From assembly GCA_014360205.1 (NCBI GenBank), contig JACIXZ010000011.1, forward strand, positions 1 through 41,993: a DNA stretch of 41,993 bases, read 5' to 3'. This document shows positions 14,893-24,291 of the stretch, piece after piece. The stretch's first letter is position 1. The number at the start of each line of letters is the position of its first letter. The notes under the pieces were generated by a model that saw only the letters and a program-made list of their open reading frames with translations, searched no databases and was not told the origin of the DNA. This stretch comes from Tissierellales bacterium. Its GTDB lineage: Bacteria; Bacillota; Clostridia; Tissierellales; Tissierellaceae. The translations under genes and the position numbers were made by a program.

Positions 14893-16707
14893 ATTTAATA
14901 TCTCCATAAATTCATTGCCAGTCATTGTTTCCATCTCCAATAAATAATTTGCTAATTCTATCAACTTATCCATATTATTATTCAAAATAGTTTTAGCTTT
15001 CTCATGTGCTTCTTTTATTATTCTTAACACTTCAGAATCGATTTTTGCAGATGTTTCTTCAGAGCATATTAAAGAAGGATCTGCTCCTAAATATTTGGAA
15101 TTTACAGTCTCTAAACCCATCATATCGAATTTGTCACTCATCCCAAATCTTGTAACCATAGCTCTTGCTATTTTAGTTGCTTGTTCAATATCATTTGATG
15201 CACCAGATGTTATGCTGCCAAAAACTAGTTCTTCAGCTGCTCTGCCTCCTGTTATTGTAACAATTCTATTAAATAGCTCTTCCCTTGACATCAAAACACT
15301 CTCTTGTTCTGCCAATTGCATTGTATAGCCTAATGCTCCTGATGTTCTAGGTATGATAGTTATCTTATGAACTGGATCTGAATCAGTTTGCTTTGCAGCT
15401 ACTAGAGCATGTCCTATTTCATGAAATGCTATTATTCGTTTTTCTTTAGTAGATATTACGGCACCTTTTCTTTGATAACCTGCTATTACAACTTCAACTG
15501 ACTCATCTAAATCCTCTTGAATTATTTTTTGTCTGCCCATTCTTACTGCCCTCAATGCTGCTTCATTTATAATATTAGCTAAATCAGCCCCAGATGCCCC
15601 TGCAGTAGCTCTAGCAATTGCATTAAAATCTAAATTATCTTCGGTTTTAACTTTCTTTGCATGAACTTTTAGAATAGCCTCTCTCCCTGCTAAATCAGGC
15701 AATTCGACGGGTACTCTTCTGTCAAATCTTCCAGGTCTTAACAATGCTTTGTCTAAAGACTCAGGTCTATTAGTAGCAGCAAGTATAACCACACCTTCTT
15801 TCCCATCAAATCCATCCATTTCAGAAAGAAGTTGATTTAAAGTTTGTTCTCTTTCATCATTGCTATTAAAACCAGAATCATCTCTCTTTTTTCCTATTGT
15901 GTCAATTTCATCAATAAACACAATACAAGGTGCTTTCTCTTGAGCTTGTTTAAACAAATCCCTTACCTTTGCTGCTCCCATACCAACAAACATCTGAACA
16001 AATTCAGATCCCGATATCGAAAAGAAAGGAACATTTGCTTCTCCCGCAACTGCTCTTGCAAGAAGAGTTTTCCCAGTACCAGGAGGCCCCACTAAAAGTA
16101 CTCCTTTAGGAAGGTTTGCTCCGATTGATTTGTATTTCCCAGGATTATGCAAAAAATCAACAATTTCTTTAAGTGCATCTTTTGCTTCTTCTTGTCCTGC
16201 TACATCATCAAATGTCTTCCCTGTTTTAGACTCAACATAAACTTTAGCATTGCTTTTCCCTAGGGAAAGTACATCTCCTCCCCCCATTCTCTTTTGCATC
16301 ATTCTGCCAAGAAATCTGCCCAGCAAAATAAAGAAAAGAATTGAAATGACCCAAGATAACAAATTAGCTAAAAATGATGGAGTACTGTCCGATACAACTT
16401 TAGTAAAAATTACACCCGAACTATATAATCTCTCGACTAAATCAGGATCATTTATCAATCCAGTTGTATAGATTACATCTGTATCAGATTTTTCTTTTAT
16501 GAAAATTTCTTTATCTGTTATTTCAACTTCTTGAATCTCTCCATTTTCTAGTTTATCTAAAAAACTTCCATAATCTATTGTCTTTACCTCTTGCCCCATA
16601 AACCTTGGTATAATAATTGAATTTATTACAATTATAATCGTTAATGCTATTAAATAATAAAATATAATTGGTTTTTTAGATTTATTAGGCTTATTACTTT
16701 TTTTCAT
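14869..16707 (-). CDS. ftsH: ATP-dependent zinc metalloprotease FtsH
   Basis: This 612-residue membrane-anchored AAA+ protease degrades damaged and regulatory proteins. Two transmembrane segments (about 13-34 and 113-133) flank a small extracytoplasmic domain. The AAA module follows with Walker A GPPGTGKT at 207-214, Walker B FIDEID at 264-269 and the second-region [19 protein letters not shown]. The zinc site is HEIGH at 429-433. AGGGTGA precedes the ATG. It starts 9 bases after the TetR gene and so appears to be the last gene of the RND-TetR-FtsH unit, an unusual place for ftsH. The genome may hold another copy near hpt/tilS, the usual locus; I cannot see that here. Confidence 0.97.
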   Translation of the reverse strand: MKKSNKPNKSKKPIIFYYLIALTIIIVINSIIIPRFMGQEVKTIDYGSFLDKLENGEIQEVEITDKEIFIKEKSDTDVIYTTGLINDPDLVERLYSSGVIFTKVVSDSTPSFLANLLSWVISILFFILLGRFLGRMMQKRMGGGDVLSLGKSNAKVYVESKTGKTFDDVAGQEEAKDALKEIVDFLHNPGKYKSIGANLPKGVLLVGPPGTGKTLLARAVAGEANVPFFSISGSEFVQMFVGMGAAKVRDLFKQAQEKAPCIVFIDEIDTIGKKRDDSGFNSNDEREQTLNQLLSEMDGFDGKEGVVILAATNRPESLDKALLRPGRFDRRVPVELPDLAGREAILKVHAKKVKTEDNLDFNAIARATAGASGADLANIINEAALRAVRMGRQKIIQEDLDESVEVVIAGYQRKGAVISTKEKRIIAFHEIGHALVAAKQTDSDPVHKITIIPRTSGALGYTMQLAEQESVLMSREELFNRIVTITGGRAAEELVFGSITSGASNDIEQATKIARAMVTRFGMSDKFDMMGLETVNSKYLGADPSLICSEETSAKIDSEVLRIIKEAHEKAKTILNNNMDKLIELANYLLEMETMTGNEFMEILNKKNESFA

Positions 16708-16716
16708 ATTTTCACC

Positions 16717-17325
16717 CTATCTTAACATCTTAATTAATTGAGTATATGCAACATCTTTGGCCATATCAGTAGTTACATCACTATAGCAGTCTTTATGGCT
16801 TACATAGCTGGCAAATTCTATCAAAATGCATTTAATTGCAGATCTTTTATAATAGTAAGAATGTTCAATATTTATATTACCTTCTTTTTCTCCAGAGCTA
16901 ATAATATTCGAAGAAATTTTAGCCATATAATCCATGAATAGATCAATTAAATTTTCATCTTCTTCAAATATATTATACATAGTTTCTATGTCCCCTGCAG
17001 ATAGTAATGTCTTGATTGTTGAATATTTTCCCTCAATGTTTTGTTCTATTATTTCGAATAATTTATATATTTTTTCCTTAAATGGCTGGATTTTTTCGAT
17101 TTCTTTAAGAATTTGAGTCATTTCATTATTGATATAGTAAAGAAGGGCCATATATATGGCCTCTTCTTTACTATCAAAATAGTCATAGATAGTACCTTTT
17201 CCAATATTCGCAGCTTTCGCGATTTCAGATACTTTTATATTGTATAAATTTTTACCTTGTTTTAGCAAAGTAAACAATCCATCAAATACAGCTATTTCTT
17301 TATTATTATACTTCCTAGATTTCAT
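16717..17325 (-). CDS. TetR-family transcriptional regulator
   Basis: This protein of about 202 residues has an N-terminal TetR helix-turn-helix (NIKVSEIAKAANIGKGTIYDYFDSKEEAIYMAL, about 30-62) and a helical ligand-binding remainder. I chose the ATG at 17325, with GAGG 9 bases before it; the longer TTG start at 17349 has no good ribosome site. The gene overlaps the 3' end of the RND transporter gene by 11 bases, showing translational coupling. A TetR-type palindrome lies just after the promoter of this operon (21041-21056), so the protein probably represses its own operon and is released when a transported compound binds. Ligand unknown. Confidence 0.93.
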   Translation of the reverse strand: MKSRKYNNKEIAVFDGLFTLLKQGKNLYNIKVSEIAKAANIGKGTIYDYFDSKEEAIYMALLYYINNEMTQILKEIEKIQPFKEKIYKLFEIIEQNIEGKYSTIKTLLSAGDIETMYNIFEEDENLIDLFMDYMAKISSNIISSGEKEGNINIEHSYYYKRSAIKCILIEFASYVSHKDCYSDVTTDMAKDVAYTQLIKMLR

Positions 17326-20300
17326 TAAGCTCATCCTCAACTTCTGCAACTCTTCTTTTCTTATCTCTTACTAATAAATCATACATGCAAGGTACTACGA
17401 GTAAAGTTAAAATTGTTGCATAAGCTAATCCTCCAACTACAACCAATGCTAAAGGTTGTAATACTTCTGAGCCCATACCCATTCCAAATGCAAGAGTAGT
17501 TAAGCCCAAAATTGTTGTTATTGCGGTCATCAAAATAGGTCTCATACGAGTTTTTCCAGCTAAAATTAATGCTTCAACTTTGTTCATTCCCTTATCTCTA
17601 AGTTGATTTGTATAATCAACAAACACAATACCATTGTTTACAACAACACCTGTAAGAACAACAAGTCCCAACATAGCTATTAAGCTAACTGGTTTGTCTG
17701 TGAAATATAGTGCAAATAATCCACCAGTAAAAGCTAAAGGTACTGTGAACATTACAATAAACGGCAACAATAATGATTGAAATTGTGCAACCATAATTAA
17801 ATAAACAAATATCAAAGCCAATATAAGCATATTGATTAGATCACTCATTGAATTTGATATAAGCTCTTGTTGACCAGCAATTTGTACTGAGTATCCATCC
17901 GGCAAATCTAAAACATCTAATTTATCTTGTAATTCTCTACTCAAAATACCAATATTATATCCGGTTCTTATATCCCCTCTAACAGAAATATATCTTGATT
18001 GGTTCTGTCTGTTTATAGAATTCATACCATCTTCTTCTGATATCGAAGCAATATCAGTTAATTTTACTTTTTCATCAGTGTTAGGTATCGTAAGTTCAAA
18101 ATTTTCAATATCTTCTTTTGTAAATTCCTTATATATGCTATCCAAAACAATTACTGGATATTCATCTTGGACATTTGAAATTGTAGTAGCTGTTCTAGGA
18201 GTTCCAATAATATCAGCTATCTGAGAATAAACTTGTGCAACTGTTAATTGGTTTTCCATTGCTAGCTCTTTATTAACAGTTATCTTTAATTCCTTATTTT
18301 GCTCTTCTAATCCATTAGTAATATTTGTTATCCCTTCTACTTGGCTCATTATATCCATTACATCTTCAGATACTTCCCTCAAGGTCTCAAGTTCTGCCCC
18401 TTTTATAACTATTTCAATTCCTGAGCCAGCTATAGCAGTAATATCCATATTTGATTCAGATACTTGTAGTTCTATATCCATATTTTCTGCTATTTTTTCT
18501 AATTCCATCTTTATGTCAGCATTTTTTACTCCACTTTCTTCGTCAAGCAAGATATACATTGTTATTTGATTGTTATTTTGCCCAATTCCTTGCATTCCTC
18601 CTAGGAAAGCACCAACTGTATTAATTCCTTCAATTTTTAATATTTCATCTATTAAGGAATTACTCATTTCTTTGGTTTCTTCTAAGGAATATTCACTAGG
18701 ACTTTCTACTGTAACTAACATTTGTGGCGACTCCATAGCAGGTATAAACTCAGTACCTTTTGAATAAGCTGATATACCGCTTAATACAAGTAGTACAGCT
18801 GCTGCAATCAAAACTAAAGCTTTCCATTTTAAAGCGAATCTAAGAACATTTTCATAAATATTGATTAATTTATCAAATATAAATGTTCTTTTCTCAGTTG
18901 ATTTTGATAATATGCTAGACGACATTGTAGGCACGAGTGAAAGTGCTACAAGTAAACTTGCAAATAGTGAAAATGCAATAGTTAATCCCATATCTGTAAA
19001 AAGTTGTCTTGAAATACCTTGAGTAAACACTATAGGCAAAAATACAACTGCAGTTGTCAAAGTTGAAGCTGTTATAGCTCCTGCAATTTGGTTAGCCCCA
19101 ATAACAGATGCTTTTATAGAAGAATATCCTTCCCCTCTTAGTCTATATATATTTTCTATTGCTACAATCGAGTTGTCTACAAGCATTCCTACTCCAAGTG
19201 CTAGACCTGCTAGTGAAATTATATTCATAGAAATACCGCTAAAATACATTAAAGTGATAGCAAAAACTATACTAATTGGTATAGATAAAGCAATAATTAA
19301 TGTTGGTCTTATATCCCTTAAAAATATGAAGAGAACTAAAATTGCTAATATACCACCTACTAATATATTATTCAATACCGAATTTATTACTATATCAATG
19401 TATATTCCTTGATCCAATAAAGGCGTGAAGTGTATAGAGTTATCTCTAGATACTATCTCATCCATTTTATCTCTGATGCCTTTTGCAACTTCAGACGTTG
19501 AATAGTTGCTTTGTTTTTGCATGATTAACATAACAGCATCATTATTGTTAACTTTTGTATAGATATCATCTAGGTTGTCTTTCATATCTACTTCAGCAAC
19601 ATCTTTTAGATATATCTTACCTATCAAATCTTCTCCAGTATCAAATAATAATAAATTTTCAATATCATTTATATCTGAAAATTTATCTCCAACTTTTACA
19701 ACATATCTTCCATTTTCATCACTAATATATCCAGCTGGCATTGAAAAATTCTGTGCAGCTAAAATTTGAGAAACCATGCTCTTTGTTATGACTCCATCAA
19801 GCGAAGCTTTCTTAAAAGCTTCTTCTCTTGCTTTTTCAAATTCTTCAAAACCTTTTTCAAGTTCCTTTTGAGCATCAAGTAATTGTGATTTAGCGTTATC
19901 TAATTGTGTATTGAGTGTTAGCTTACCGCTATTTAAATTTGATTCTTGTAGTGATAGTTCAATTTTCTGTGATTTAATTTCATTGCTTTGTTTTTCTAAT
20001 TCATCAATCTTTTGATTAATCTCACTAAGATTATTTCTTAATTCCATTCTGTTAGCTTCCAAAGTGTTTCTTTGAGCTCTCACCATCTCTAAAGTTTGTC
20101 CTGGATACTGAGGGTTTGTACCTCCACTTGCTGTGAGTACAGCTTCCATAATTGACAATTCTTTAATTTTATTTTCTAGCTCATCTAAAGCTTTAGATAA
20201 ATCTATTCTGCTGGAATAAAGTTGCTGTAACCCTTGATATATATTATCTTCAGCTTTGTTTAATTCGGCTTTAGCTAAATTAATTTTCTCTAGTCCACTA

Positions 20301-21019
20301 TTTATCTGTTCTAGTTGCATTTCTCTTTCTAATTCAATTTGGCTAATCCCGTTTTCAATTTCTTTTTTCCCATCGTTTAATTGCTGTTCAGTTTCTGCTA
20401 GCTTTGAATCAACTTTTTTTAATATTAGGCTATTCAAATTATCGATTTTTTCTTGATCTAGCATTACCTCTACTTTTTCTTCTACTAATCCTTGTCCATC
20501 AACAGAAGCAACTCCAGCAACACTTTCAAATTGAGGAATTATCTCCTCGTTTACAATTTTTGATATCTCTTTAGTGTTCTTGCCTTCAATGTCGATAGAT
20601 GCTACCATTATTGGCAGCATATCTGGATTTAATCTCATTACCATAGGACTTTGAACATAATCGTTAAAGCCACTTTTTACCATATCCAAATTACTGCTAA
20701 TTTCAATAATAGCAGAATCCATATTTACAGTAGAATTAAATTCCAAAATAACTATGGACTGATTTTCATTTGAAATGGAATTTACATTCTTTACATCGTT
20801 AATCGTCGATAAAGACTGCTCAATAGGCTTTGTAACAGCCGCTTCTACTTCTTCTGGACTTGCTCCTGGGTAAACTGTCATAACAAGTACATAAGGAAGT
20901 TCAAGATTTGGTAATAAATCAGTTTTTAAATTCATAAAAGATACTACACCTAACACAAGTACAAGAACTACTGCAACAAATACTGTGTAAGGCCTTTTAA
21001 CACTTAGTCTAGGTAACAT
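17315..21019 (-). CDS. RND-family efflux transporter with a coiled-coil hairpin insertion
   Basis: This protein of 1234 residues is an AcrB/SwrC-type RND proton-driven exporter in the cytoplasmic membrane. The N-terminal membrane helix is followed by the extracytoplasmic part, then by the central helix bundle with VLFIFLRDIRPTLIIALSIPISI and GLALGVGMLVDNSIVAIENI, and by a second half ending with GLVVLTGVVVNNGIVFVDYTNQLRDKG. A typical RND protein has about 1020-1050 residues. The extra length is mostly a Lys/Glu/Gln/Leu-rich stretch at about 200-405, inserted in the first porter region, with a Gly/Pro-containing turn (ASGGTNPQYPGQ) near its middle. It looks like a two-arm helical hairpin. I chose the ATG at 21019, which has AAAGGAGGACAAAAA upstream; a longer reading from 21058 would start inside the operator. 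No separate membrane-fusion gene is adjacent. Confidence 0.95.
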   Translation of the reverse strand: MLPRLSVKRPYTVFVAVVLVLVLGVVSFMNLKTDLLPNLELPYVLVMTVYPGASPEEVEAAVTKPIEQSLSTINDVKNVNSISNENQSIVILEFNSTVNMDSAIIEISSNLDMVKSGFNDYVQSPMVMRLNPDMLPIMVASIDIEGKNTKEISKIVNEEIIPQFESVAGVASVDGQGLVEEKVEVMLDQEKIDNLNSLILKKVDSKLAETEQQLNDGKKEIENGISQIELEREMQLEQINSGLEKINLAKAELNKAEDNIYQGLQQLYSSRIDLSKALDELENKIKELSIMEAVLTASGGTNPQYPGQTLEMVRAQRNTLEANRMELRNNLSEINQKIDELEKQSNEIKSQKIELSLQESNLNSGKLTLNTQLDNAKSQLLDAQKELEKGFEEFEKAREEAFKKASLDGVITKSMVSQILAAQNFSMPAGYISDENGRYVVKVGDKFSDINDIENLLLFDTGEDLIGKIYLKDVAEVDMKDNLDDIYTKVNNNDAVMLIMQKQSNYSTSEVAKGIRDKMDEIVSRDNSIHFTPLLDQGIYIDIVINSVLNNILVGGILAILVLFIFLRDIRPTLIIALSIPISIVFAITLMYFSGISMNIISLAGLALGVGMLVDNSIVAIENIYRLRGEGYSSIKASVIGANQIAGAITASTLTTAVVFLPIVFTQGISRQLFTDMGLTIAFSLFASLLVALSLVPTMSSSILSKSTEKRTFIFDKLINIYENVLRFALKWKALVLIAAAVLLVLSGISAYSKGTEFIPAMESPQMLVTVESPSEYSLEETKEMSNSLIDEILKIEGINTVGAFLGGMQGIGQNNNQITMYILLDEESGVKNADIKMELEKIAENMDIELQVSESNMDITAIAGSGIEIVIKGAELETLREVSEDVMDIMSQVEGITNITNGLEEQNKELKITVNKELAMENQLTVAQVYSQIADIIGTPRTATTISNVQDEYPVIVLDSIYKEFTKEDIENFELTIPNTDEKVKLTDIASISEEDGMNSINRQNQSRYISVRGDIRTGYNIGILSRELQDKLDVLDLPDGYSVQIAGQQELISNSMSDLINMLILALIFVYLIMVAQFQSLLLPFIVMFTVPLAFTGGLFALYFTDKPVSLIAMLGLVVLTGVVVNNGIVFVDYTNQLRDKGMNKVEALILAGKTRMRPILMTAITTILGLTTLAFGMGMGSEVLQPLALVVVGGLAYATILTLLVVPCMYDLLVRDKKRRVAEVEDELNEI

Positions 21020-21040
21020 TTTTTGTCCTCCTTTATTTTC

Positions 21041-21056
21041 GACTGACTGGTCGGTC
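21041..21056. promoter_or_regulatory. TetR-type operator of the RND operon
   Basis: GACTGACTGGTCGGTC is a 16-base imperfect palindrome of the GAC(T/C)GAC-type arms typical of TetR-family operators. It lies just after the predicted start of transcription and 21 bases before the RND start codon, so a bound repressor would block the promoter. Confidence 0.85.
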
Positions 21057-21063
21057 ATAGAAC

Positions 21064-21092
21064 TTTATAAAATTATAACTTGAATTTGTCAC
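21064..21092 (-). promoter_or_regulatory. Promoter of the RND-TetR-FtsH operon
   Basis: On the minus strand, GTGACA (21087-21092), a 17-base spacer and TATAAA (21064-21069) form a sigma-A promoter. The predicted start of transcription falls at the edge of the TetR-type operator. Confidence 0.7.
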
Positions 21093-21102
21093 CTAAATAT
21101 AA

Positions 21103-21140
21103 AGGTTTATAAAAAGTAGAAATCTACTTTTTATAAACCT
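21103..21140 (-). terminator. Terminator after the selenoprotein gene
   Basis: Eighteen-base perfect arms (21103-21120 and 21123-21140) with a 2-base spacer overlap the stop codon of the selenoprotein gene. An A/T-rich run is built into the stem. It separates that gene from the RND promoter. Confidence 0.85.
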
Positions 21141-21361
21141 AATAGCTCATCTATACTGGCTTTATCGAATCCAATAATTATCTTTCCGTCGATATCAATT
21201 ACTGGCACTCCTCTTTGCCCTGATTTCTGAACCATCTCTACAGCCTTATTATAATCCTTTGTTACATCATATTCAATAAATTCTATCCCATTTTGTTTTA
21301 AGTAATCCTTTACTTTAGTACACCATGGTCAAGTAGGTGTTGAATATATTTTTATTTCCAT
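21131..21361 (-). CDS. Selenocysteine-containing glutaredoxin-like protein (in-frame TGA at codon 11)
   Basis: Reading through a TGA at 21329-21331 gives a complete 76-residue glutaredoxin/NrdH-like protein. It starts MEIKIYSTPT, then U11-PWC14, and continues through SGQRGVPVIDIDGKIIIGFDKASIDELLGL. The TGA falls exactly at the first Cys of the CPWC redox motif, and the cis-Pro motif GVPV and the GF segment are intact. GGAGGGG lies 7 bases before the ATG. A stem-loop suitable as a bacterial SECIS starts 13 bases after the TGA. Everything else in the frame is undisturbed, so a selenoprotein is far more likely than a pseudogene. Automated callers normally miss or split such genes. It is probably a cytoplasmic thiol or selenol reductase. 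A selenium-using neighbour (mnmH) supports this. The Sec-decoding genes selA, selB and selC must lie outside the window. Confidence 0.9.
21288..21328 (-). promoter_or_regulatory. Candidate bacterial SECIS element
   Basis: Directly after the TGA, the minus-strand RNA can form an upper stem AAGTAA/TTACTT (21310-21315 with 21300-21305) closed by an AGGA loop whose first base is 19 nucleotides after the TGA. An outer CCAT/ATGG pairing is possible at the base. Distance, small stem and a G-containing loop agree with SelB-binding bSECIS structures. It is by-eye folding only. Confidence 0.6.
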
Positions 21362-21651
21362 ATCTACCCCTCCATTAATATTAGGTTTATCCTATCTAAT
21401 AATTATGAAATATGATGCATAATTTTTTTTGTTATATCAAATTGCTAAAATTTAAATAACAATTGTAAAGTCCATTTTATGTCTTCTATTTGATTAAAAA
21501 TATCATGTAATTCTTAAAATAAAAATTATTTGACCATTATACGATTAATTAAATTGAAATTTAATAATACAACAATATAATCTTTGTCTTGATTATACCA
21601 ACTTTTTCATATATATAAACATTTCAATAATAATAATTAGTAATTATTTAG

Positions 21652-23727
21652 CTAAAAAATTTTTTCATCTAAATAACCTAGATTATATCTTTGTATAAGC
21701 TCTATTATTTTAATAGCATACATTGGATCTGTCGCATAGCCACATCTTTTGATTGCCCATGATGCTTTATATGGATCGTACATAACCTCTTCGAATGGGT
21801 TATATCTATCATTATCTAGAAGAAATTTTATGTGATCATCCCAGCTTTGTTGCGCCGAATTATATCTTCTAAATTTAGCATCAATAATATATTTTGTTCC
21901 ATTATATACTTCCCATGTTATTGAAATGATGTAAGGTTCATCATTTTTGCTTTTAATTCCAAACAAATTGTTTGACTTTACCCCTGTGTATTTGTCAGAA
22001 GGTACTTTTTGCCCCCAGCCTGTTTCTAATATAGATTGTGCCACTTTAAAAGATTTTGACATCAATTGATTATTTGACTTTTTAGCCAAATTACTTACAA
22101 AATTGATATAATTTTCTTTGGAGCTAATACTATAAGGCCCATATGTTTGCCCAGTGTAAACTTTAAACTTTATTGTTTCACTTTTTATTGTTTTACCATT
22201 ATAGTCAGCTGTTGCATATACCGTCCAATTCCCAGAGTCTGATGTTAGAGGTAAAAACTCTAATTCTTTAGAATTCGAATTTAAAATTCTTTTTATATTT
22301 TTTTCATCGTTAGCTATCACTACCTTTACATCCTTAACATTGACATTGCTGTCTACATATATTTTTTTCCCTTCAGAAAGTACAATTTCATTTGGACCTA
22401 TTCCATTTAAATATAGATTAGGTTTGCCATCTATTGTAACTCTTATAGGATTGGATATTATATATTTTTCGGAGGTATCTTTTACTTTAACTAAAAATTC
22501 TTTTTCTCCTGAATCATTTGGTATTGGCACGTATTTTAGACTCCCATAAGGTAGTGTAGCCAATATTTTTTCTTCTTTAGTTTTTATATCTCTTAGAATA
22601 TATTGAGTTTCTAAGCAATCAAAGTTTCTAACAGCATTCAAAACAATGGGTTTGTTAACTATAGAATTTTGTTTTATTCCAGATAATTCTAATTTCTTTT
22701 CAACTTCAAGATTTATTTTATATTCTTTTGTTGAAACAACATTTGAATTTAAATCAAAAGCTTTAGCAATTACTGTATGACTGCCTCTATCGTTAAATGA
22801 TGGATACCATGTTGTATTCCCATAGGGATCTTTGTTTTCTAGTATTGTTTCTTTATTAGTTCTCTCATTATAAAGAGTATATTCAACTTTCAATAGCGAA
22901 AAGTTTGTCTCGGGTGTTAAACTTAGTTTATTTGTGAACTGACTATTTTTTTCTAACTCAACTATTGATATTTGTGGATCTACATTAACAAATACACTAT
23001 TAGCAGTGGCGGCTATGAGATTGTTATTAACGTCATAGACTGCCAAAACTAATATATTGTCTCCATTATGTTCTATATATGGCAGATATTCTAAACTGCT
23101 ACCAACAAAATTTATTTGATTGACAACCTCTGCCACATGATTATCAGGGTCTACTAGTAATAATCTGATATAACTTGCTGAACTTTTATACTTTTCTGCA
23201 ATGTTATAATCTATTTTTGTTCTTCCTTTAATCATTTCTCCATTACTTAAAGAATTCATACTTATATCATAGTATTTATTTCTAGTTGTGCCTTTATTTG
23301 TGTCGATCTCTACTGTTTTCGTTCTTTCATTATAGAATATACCAATGTCAAATGCTTCTGCTATAACCCTTAATGGTACATAAGTAAAATCATTATATAT
23401 AATAGGATTAGTATCTATTACAATATAATCTCTGTCATCAAATTTTATTAATTTACTATCTATTACTAAATTAATTGACTTATTGCCTTTGTTTGCATAA
23501 ACAGCTCTATTAATTCCATCCCATTCGATTTCGCCCCCCAATTTTTCTGTTATAAATCTCAATGGTACCAAAGTTCTGTTGTCTTTAATTATTGGTTTTG
23601 CAACAGATGAATAGTCTTTACCATCTATAACAATTTTAATATCTGTAGCTAAAGTCTCATTAGACCCACTAAATAAAATTATGAACATGAGCAATATCAA
23701 TCCTATAAACTTACTATACTTATTCAC
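21652..23727 (-). CDS. Secreted glucosaminidase with copper-amine-oxidase-N stalk and Ig-like domains
   Basis: This protein of 691 residues is a secreted cell-wall hydrolase. It has a signal peptide (hydrophobic FIGLILLMFIILFSG, then ETLATD), a copper-amine-oxidase N-terminal stalk region of two DNRTLVPLRF- and FTYVPLRVI-type repeats (about 30-150), several Ig-like beta-sandwich repeats (about 155-520), and a C-terminal endo-beta-N-acetylglucosaminidase domain. The last contains VAQSILETGWGQ with the catalytic Glu, NNLFGIKS, and RRYNSAQQSWDDHIKFL. I chose the GTG at 23727, with AGG 8 bases upstream; a GTG at 23736 has none. It overlaps the GNAT gene stop by 8 bases. It probably remodels peptidoglycan in growth or cell separation. 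The 290 bases between this gene and the selenoprotein start (21362-21651) show no gene and no clear structure. Confidence 0.93.
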   Translation of the reverse strand: MNKYSKFIGLILLMFIILFSGSNETLATDIKIVIDGKDYSSVAKPIIKDNRTLVPLRFITEKLGGEIEWDGINRAVYANKGNKSINLVIDSKLIKFDDRDYIVIDTNPIIYNDFTYVPLRVIAEAFDIGIFYNERTKTVEIDTNKGTTRNKYYDISMNSLSNGEMIKGRTKIDYNIAEKYKSSASYIRLLLVDPDNHVAEVVNQINFVGSSLEYLPYIEHNGDNILVLAVYDVNNNLIAATANSVFVNVDPQISIVELEKNSQFTNKLSLTPETNFSLLKVEYTLYNERTNKETILENKDPYGNTTWYPSFNDRGSHTVIAKAFDLNSNVVSTKEYKINLEVEKKLELSGIKQNSIVNKPIVLNAVRNFDCLETQYILRDIKTKEEKILATLPYGSLKYVPIPNDSGEKEFLVKVKDTSEKYIISNPIRVTIDGKPNLYLNGIGPNEIVLSEGKKIYVDSNVNVKDVKVVIANDEKNIKRILNSNSKELEFLPLTSDSGNWTVYATADYNGKTIKSETIKFKVYTGQTYGPYSISSKENYINFVSNLAKKSNNQLMSKSFKVAQSILETGWGQKVPSDKYTGVKSNNLFGIKSKNDEPYIISITWEVYNGTKYIIDAKFRRYNSAQQSWDDHIKFLLDNDRYNPFEEVMYDPYKASWAIKRCGYATDPMYAIKIIELIQRYNLGYLDEKIF

Positions 23728-24268
23728 TTTTATCACCTAATTTAAAATATTCTTCCCTAGTTAATGAATAACACCAATCATCATATATTTTCCCATCATA
23801 TGTTACAGTAGCTCTTCTTAAAATCCCTTCAAAATTAAAACCGCATTTTAGGATTACATTTCTACTTCTTTCATTAAAAGGATAGTGATATACTGATAAA
23901 ATATCTATGTTCAGTTCTTCAAAAGCATATTTAATTATTGATTTTGCTGCTTCAGTAGCAATTCCTTTTCCCCAATAGTCTTCACTTAATACATATCCTA
24001 GCATTTTAGCGTCTTTATTGTCTCTTTTCCTATCTTTATGTAGTCCTATAGATCCAATTACTTTTTTTTCTGAAAAATATTCTATTGCCCACACCTCATC
24101 ACTTATCACAAAATTTTTTAAAATATCTAGAGATTCTTCTTTTGACCTATGATAATCCCACCCTGCATTTGGCCCTACGTTAGGATTTTTTGCGTAATAA
24201 TAAAAATCACTTAAATCTGTTAATTTAAATCTCCTAATTAAAAGTCTATCTGTTCTTATTTCTTCCAA
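23720..24268 (-). CDS. GNAT-family N-acetyltransferase (RimJ/RimL-like)
   Basis: This protein of about 182 residues is a GNAT acetyltransferase of the RimJ/RimL or ribosomal-protein-alanine type. It begins with IRTDRLLIRRFKLTDLSDFYYYAKNPNVG. The acetyl-CoA-binding motif appears as LGYVLSEDYWGKGIATEAAKSIIKYAFEELNID, followed by NERSRNVILKCGFNFEGILRRA. I prefer the TTG at 24268, which has GAGG 8 bases upstream; the in-frame GTG at 24277 overlaps that site. It lies between the GGDEF gene and the glucosaminidase gene, 23 bases after the former, and may be in one operon with both. Its substrate is unknown. Confidence 0.9.
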   Translation of the reverse strand: MEEIRTDRLLIRRFKLTDLSDFYYYAKNPNVGPNAGWDYHRSKEESLDILKNFVISDEVWAIEYFSEKKVIGSIGLHKDRKRDNKDAKMLGYVLSEDYWGKGIATEAAKSIIKYAFEELNIDILSVYHYPFNERSRNVILKCGFNFEGILRRATVTYDGKIYDDWCYSLTREEYFKLGDKSE

Positions 24269-24291
24269 AAATAACACCTCTTTTAAATTCT

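Noticed and set aside
21131-21361. Treating the TGA in the glutaredoxin-like gene as a pseudogene mutation
   Set aside because: The stop falls exactly on the active-site Cys, and the rest of the frame, ribosome site and terminator are intact, so selenocysteine is the better explanation.
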